A stretch of DNA of 5,009 bases from Clostridia bacterium (lineage in GTDB: Bacteria > Bacillota > Clostridia > Christensenellales > Aristaeellaceae), in NCBI GenBank assembly GCA_017458865.1, contig JAFSZW010000136.1, positions 1 to 5,009 on the forward strand. The letters run 5' to 3'. Under the pieces are notes generated by a model. That model ran no database searches, was not told where the DNA came from, and was given only the letters and a program-made list of their open reading frames with translations. Position numbers and translations under genes: made by a program. Positions within the stretch are counted from its first letter, which is position 1. Each line of letters begins with the position of its first letter. Below are positions 4,818-5,009 of this stretch, one piece after another.

Positions 4818-4994
4818 GTGAATGCCCATGATGCAGATGCTGTACAAGTCATCCGGGGTATAGATGACGTCTTCTGTGTTGAGTTTGAAGATCAATCAGT
4901 AACCCGTCATCATTACAATGATACCACTGGATTCTTCAGCAAAACCTTTGACATGGAATATCATAATGCGCCTGATGGTGCTTTTGAACTTTAG
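4818..4994 (+). CDS. small acidic hypothetical protein, 58 residues, GTG start
   Basis: I do not recognise this protein. The frame from GTG at 4818 gives 58 residues and ends in TAG; an in-frame TAA at 4803-4805 blocks any longer version. AAGGA (4808-4812) is five bases before the GTG, a usable ribosome binding site. The product is acidic (12 Asp/Glu against 3 Lys/Arg), with four His, no signal peptide and no membrane segment. Its core (DDVFCVEFEDQSVTRHHYND) has alternating hydrophobic and polar residues typical of a small beta-rich domain. Third-position codon use looks protein-like. A ribosome binding site and ATG of another gene follow 11 bases after the stop, so it is probably the first gene of a two- or multi-gene transcript from the promoter at 4629-4657. 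Alternative reading: a nested ATG-rich 13-codon frame starts at 4822, which weakens certainty about the true start. Confidence 0.55.
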   Translation: MNAHDADAVQVIRGIDDVFCVEFEDQSVTRHHYNDTTGFFSKTFDMEYHNAPDGAFEL

Positions 4995-5009
4995 AAAGGA
5001 ACTGGATGA
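4994..5009 (+). CDS. start of a truncated downstream gene (RBS and ATG only)
   Basis: GAAAGGA (4994-5000) precedes an ATG at 5006 by five bases, right after the stop of the small ORF. Only the start codon and one more base lie inside the window, so nothing can be said of the product. The spacing suggests an operon with the 58-residue protein. Confidence 0.4.

Overview
The window reads as a moderately GC-balanced bacterial chromosome segment, most likely from a gut-type Bacillota (Firmicutes; Erysipelotrichia or Clostridia). The reasons are strong AGGAGG-type ribosome binding sites, a Firmicutes-style phosphofructokinase tail, a cytoplasmic GH2 glycosidase of the kind common in gut clostridia, and a phosphoribosyltransferase-like protein I associate with that group. 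The genus cannot be fixed from this sequence.

Layout, left to right. (1) 2-304 (+): the last 100 codons of 6-phosphofructokinase (pfkA), followed by an intrinsic terminator at 321-357. (2) 402-1151 (-): a complete TIM-barrel sugar phosphate isomerase/epimerase, convergent with pfkA. (3) 1152-1425: a divergent intergenic region of about 270 bp with a 10-bp inverted repeat and no promoter I can defend. (4) 1426-3652 (+): a GH2 beta-galactosidase/beta-glucuronidase-type enzyme of 741 residues if read through, broken by a one-base frameshift at an A7 tract (2103-2109). (5) 3653-3853: a convergent spacer with several hairpins, ending in a 13-bp perfect stem that looks like a bidirectional terminator. 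(6) 3854-4495 (-): a complete phosphoribosyltransferase-fold protein whose PRPP loop has Ala-Ala where the family normally has two acidic residues; it has a good extended -10 promoter. (7) 4496-4817: AT-rich divergent regulatory region with a plus-strand promoter and an 18-bp perfect palindrome just downstream of it. (8) 4818-4994 (+): a probable 58-residue acidic small protein with a GTG start, then an RBS and ATG (5006) of a gene cut off by the window end.

How the genes fit together: pfkA is glycolytic. The divergent isomerase and glycosidase could serve uptake and catabolism of a beta-galactoside or beta-glucuronide, with the sugar released inside the cell, although no transporter or regulator lies in the window to confirm this. 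The phosphoribosyltransferase-like gene appears to be its own transcription unit. The least explained parts are the altered PRPP loop, the palindrome-bearing promoter with its small acidic ORF, and the homopolymer frameshift in the glycosidase. Most of the window is ordinary housekeeping and sugar metabolism.
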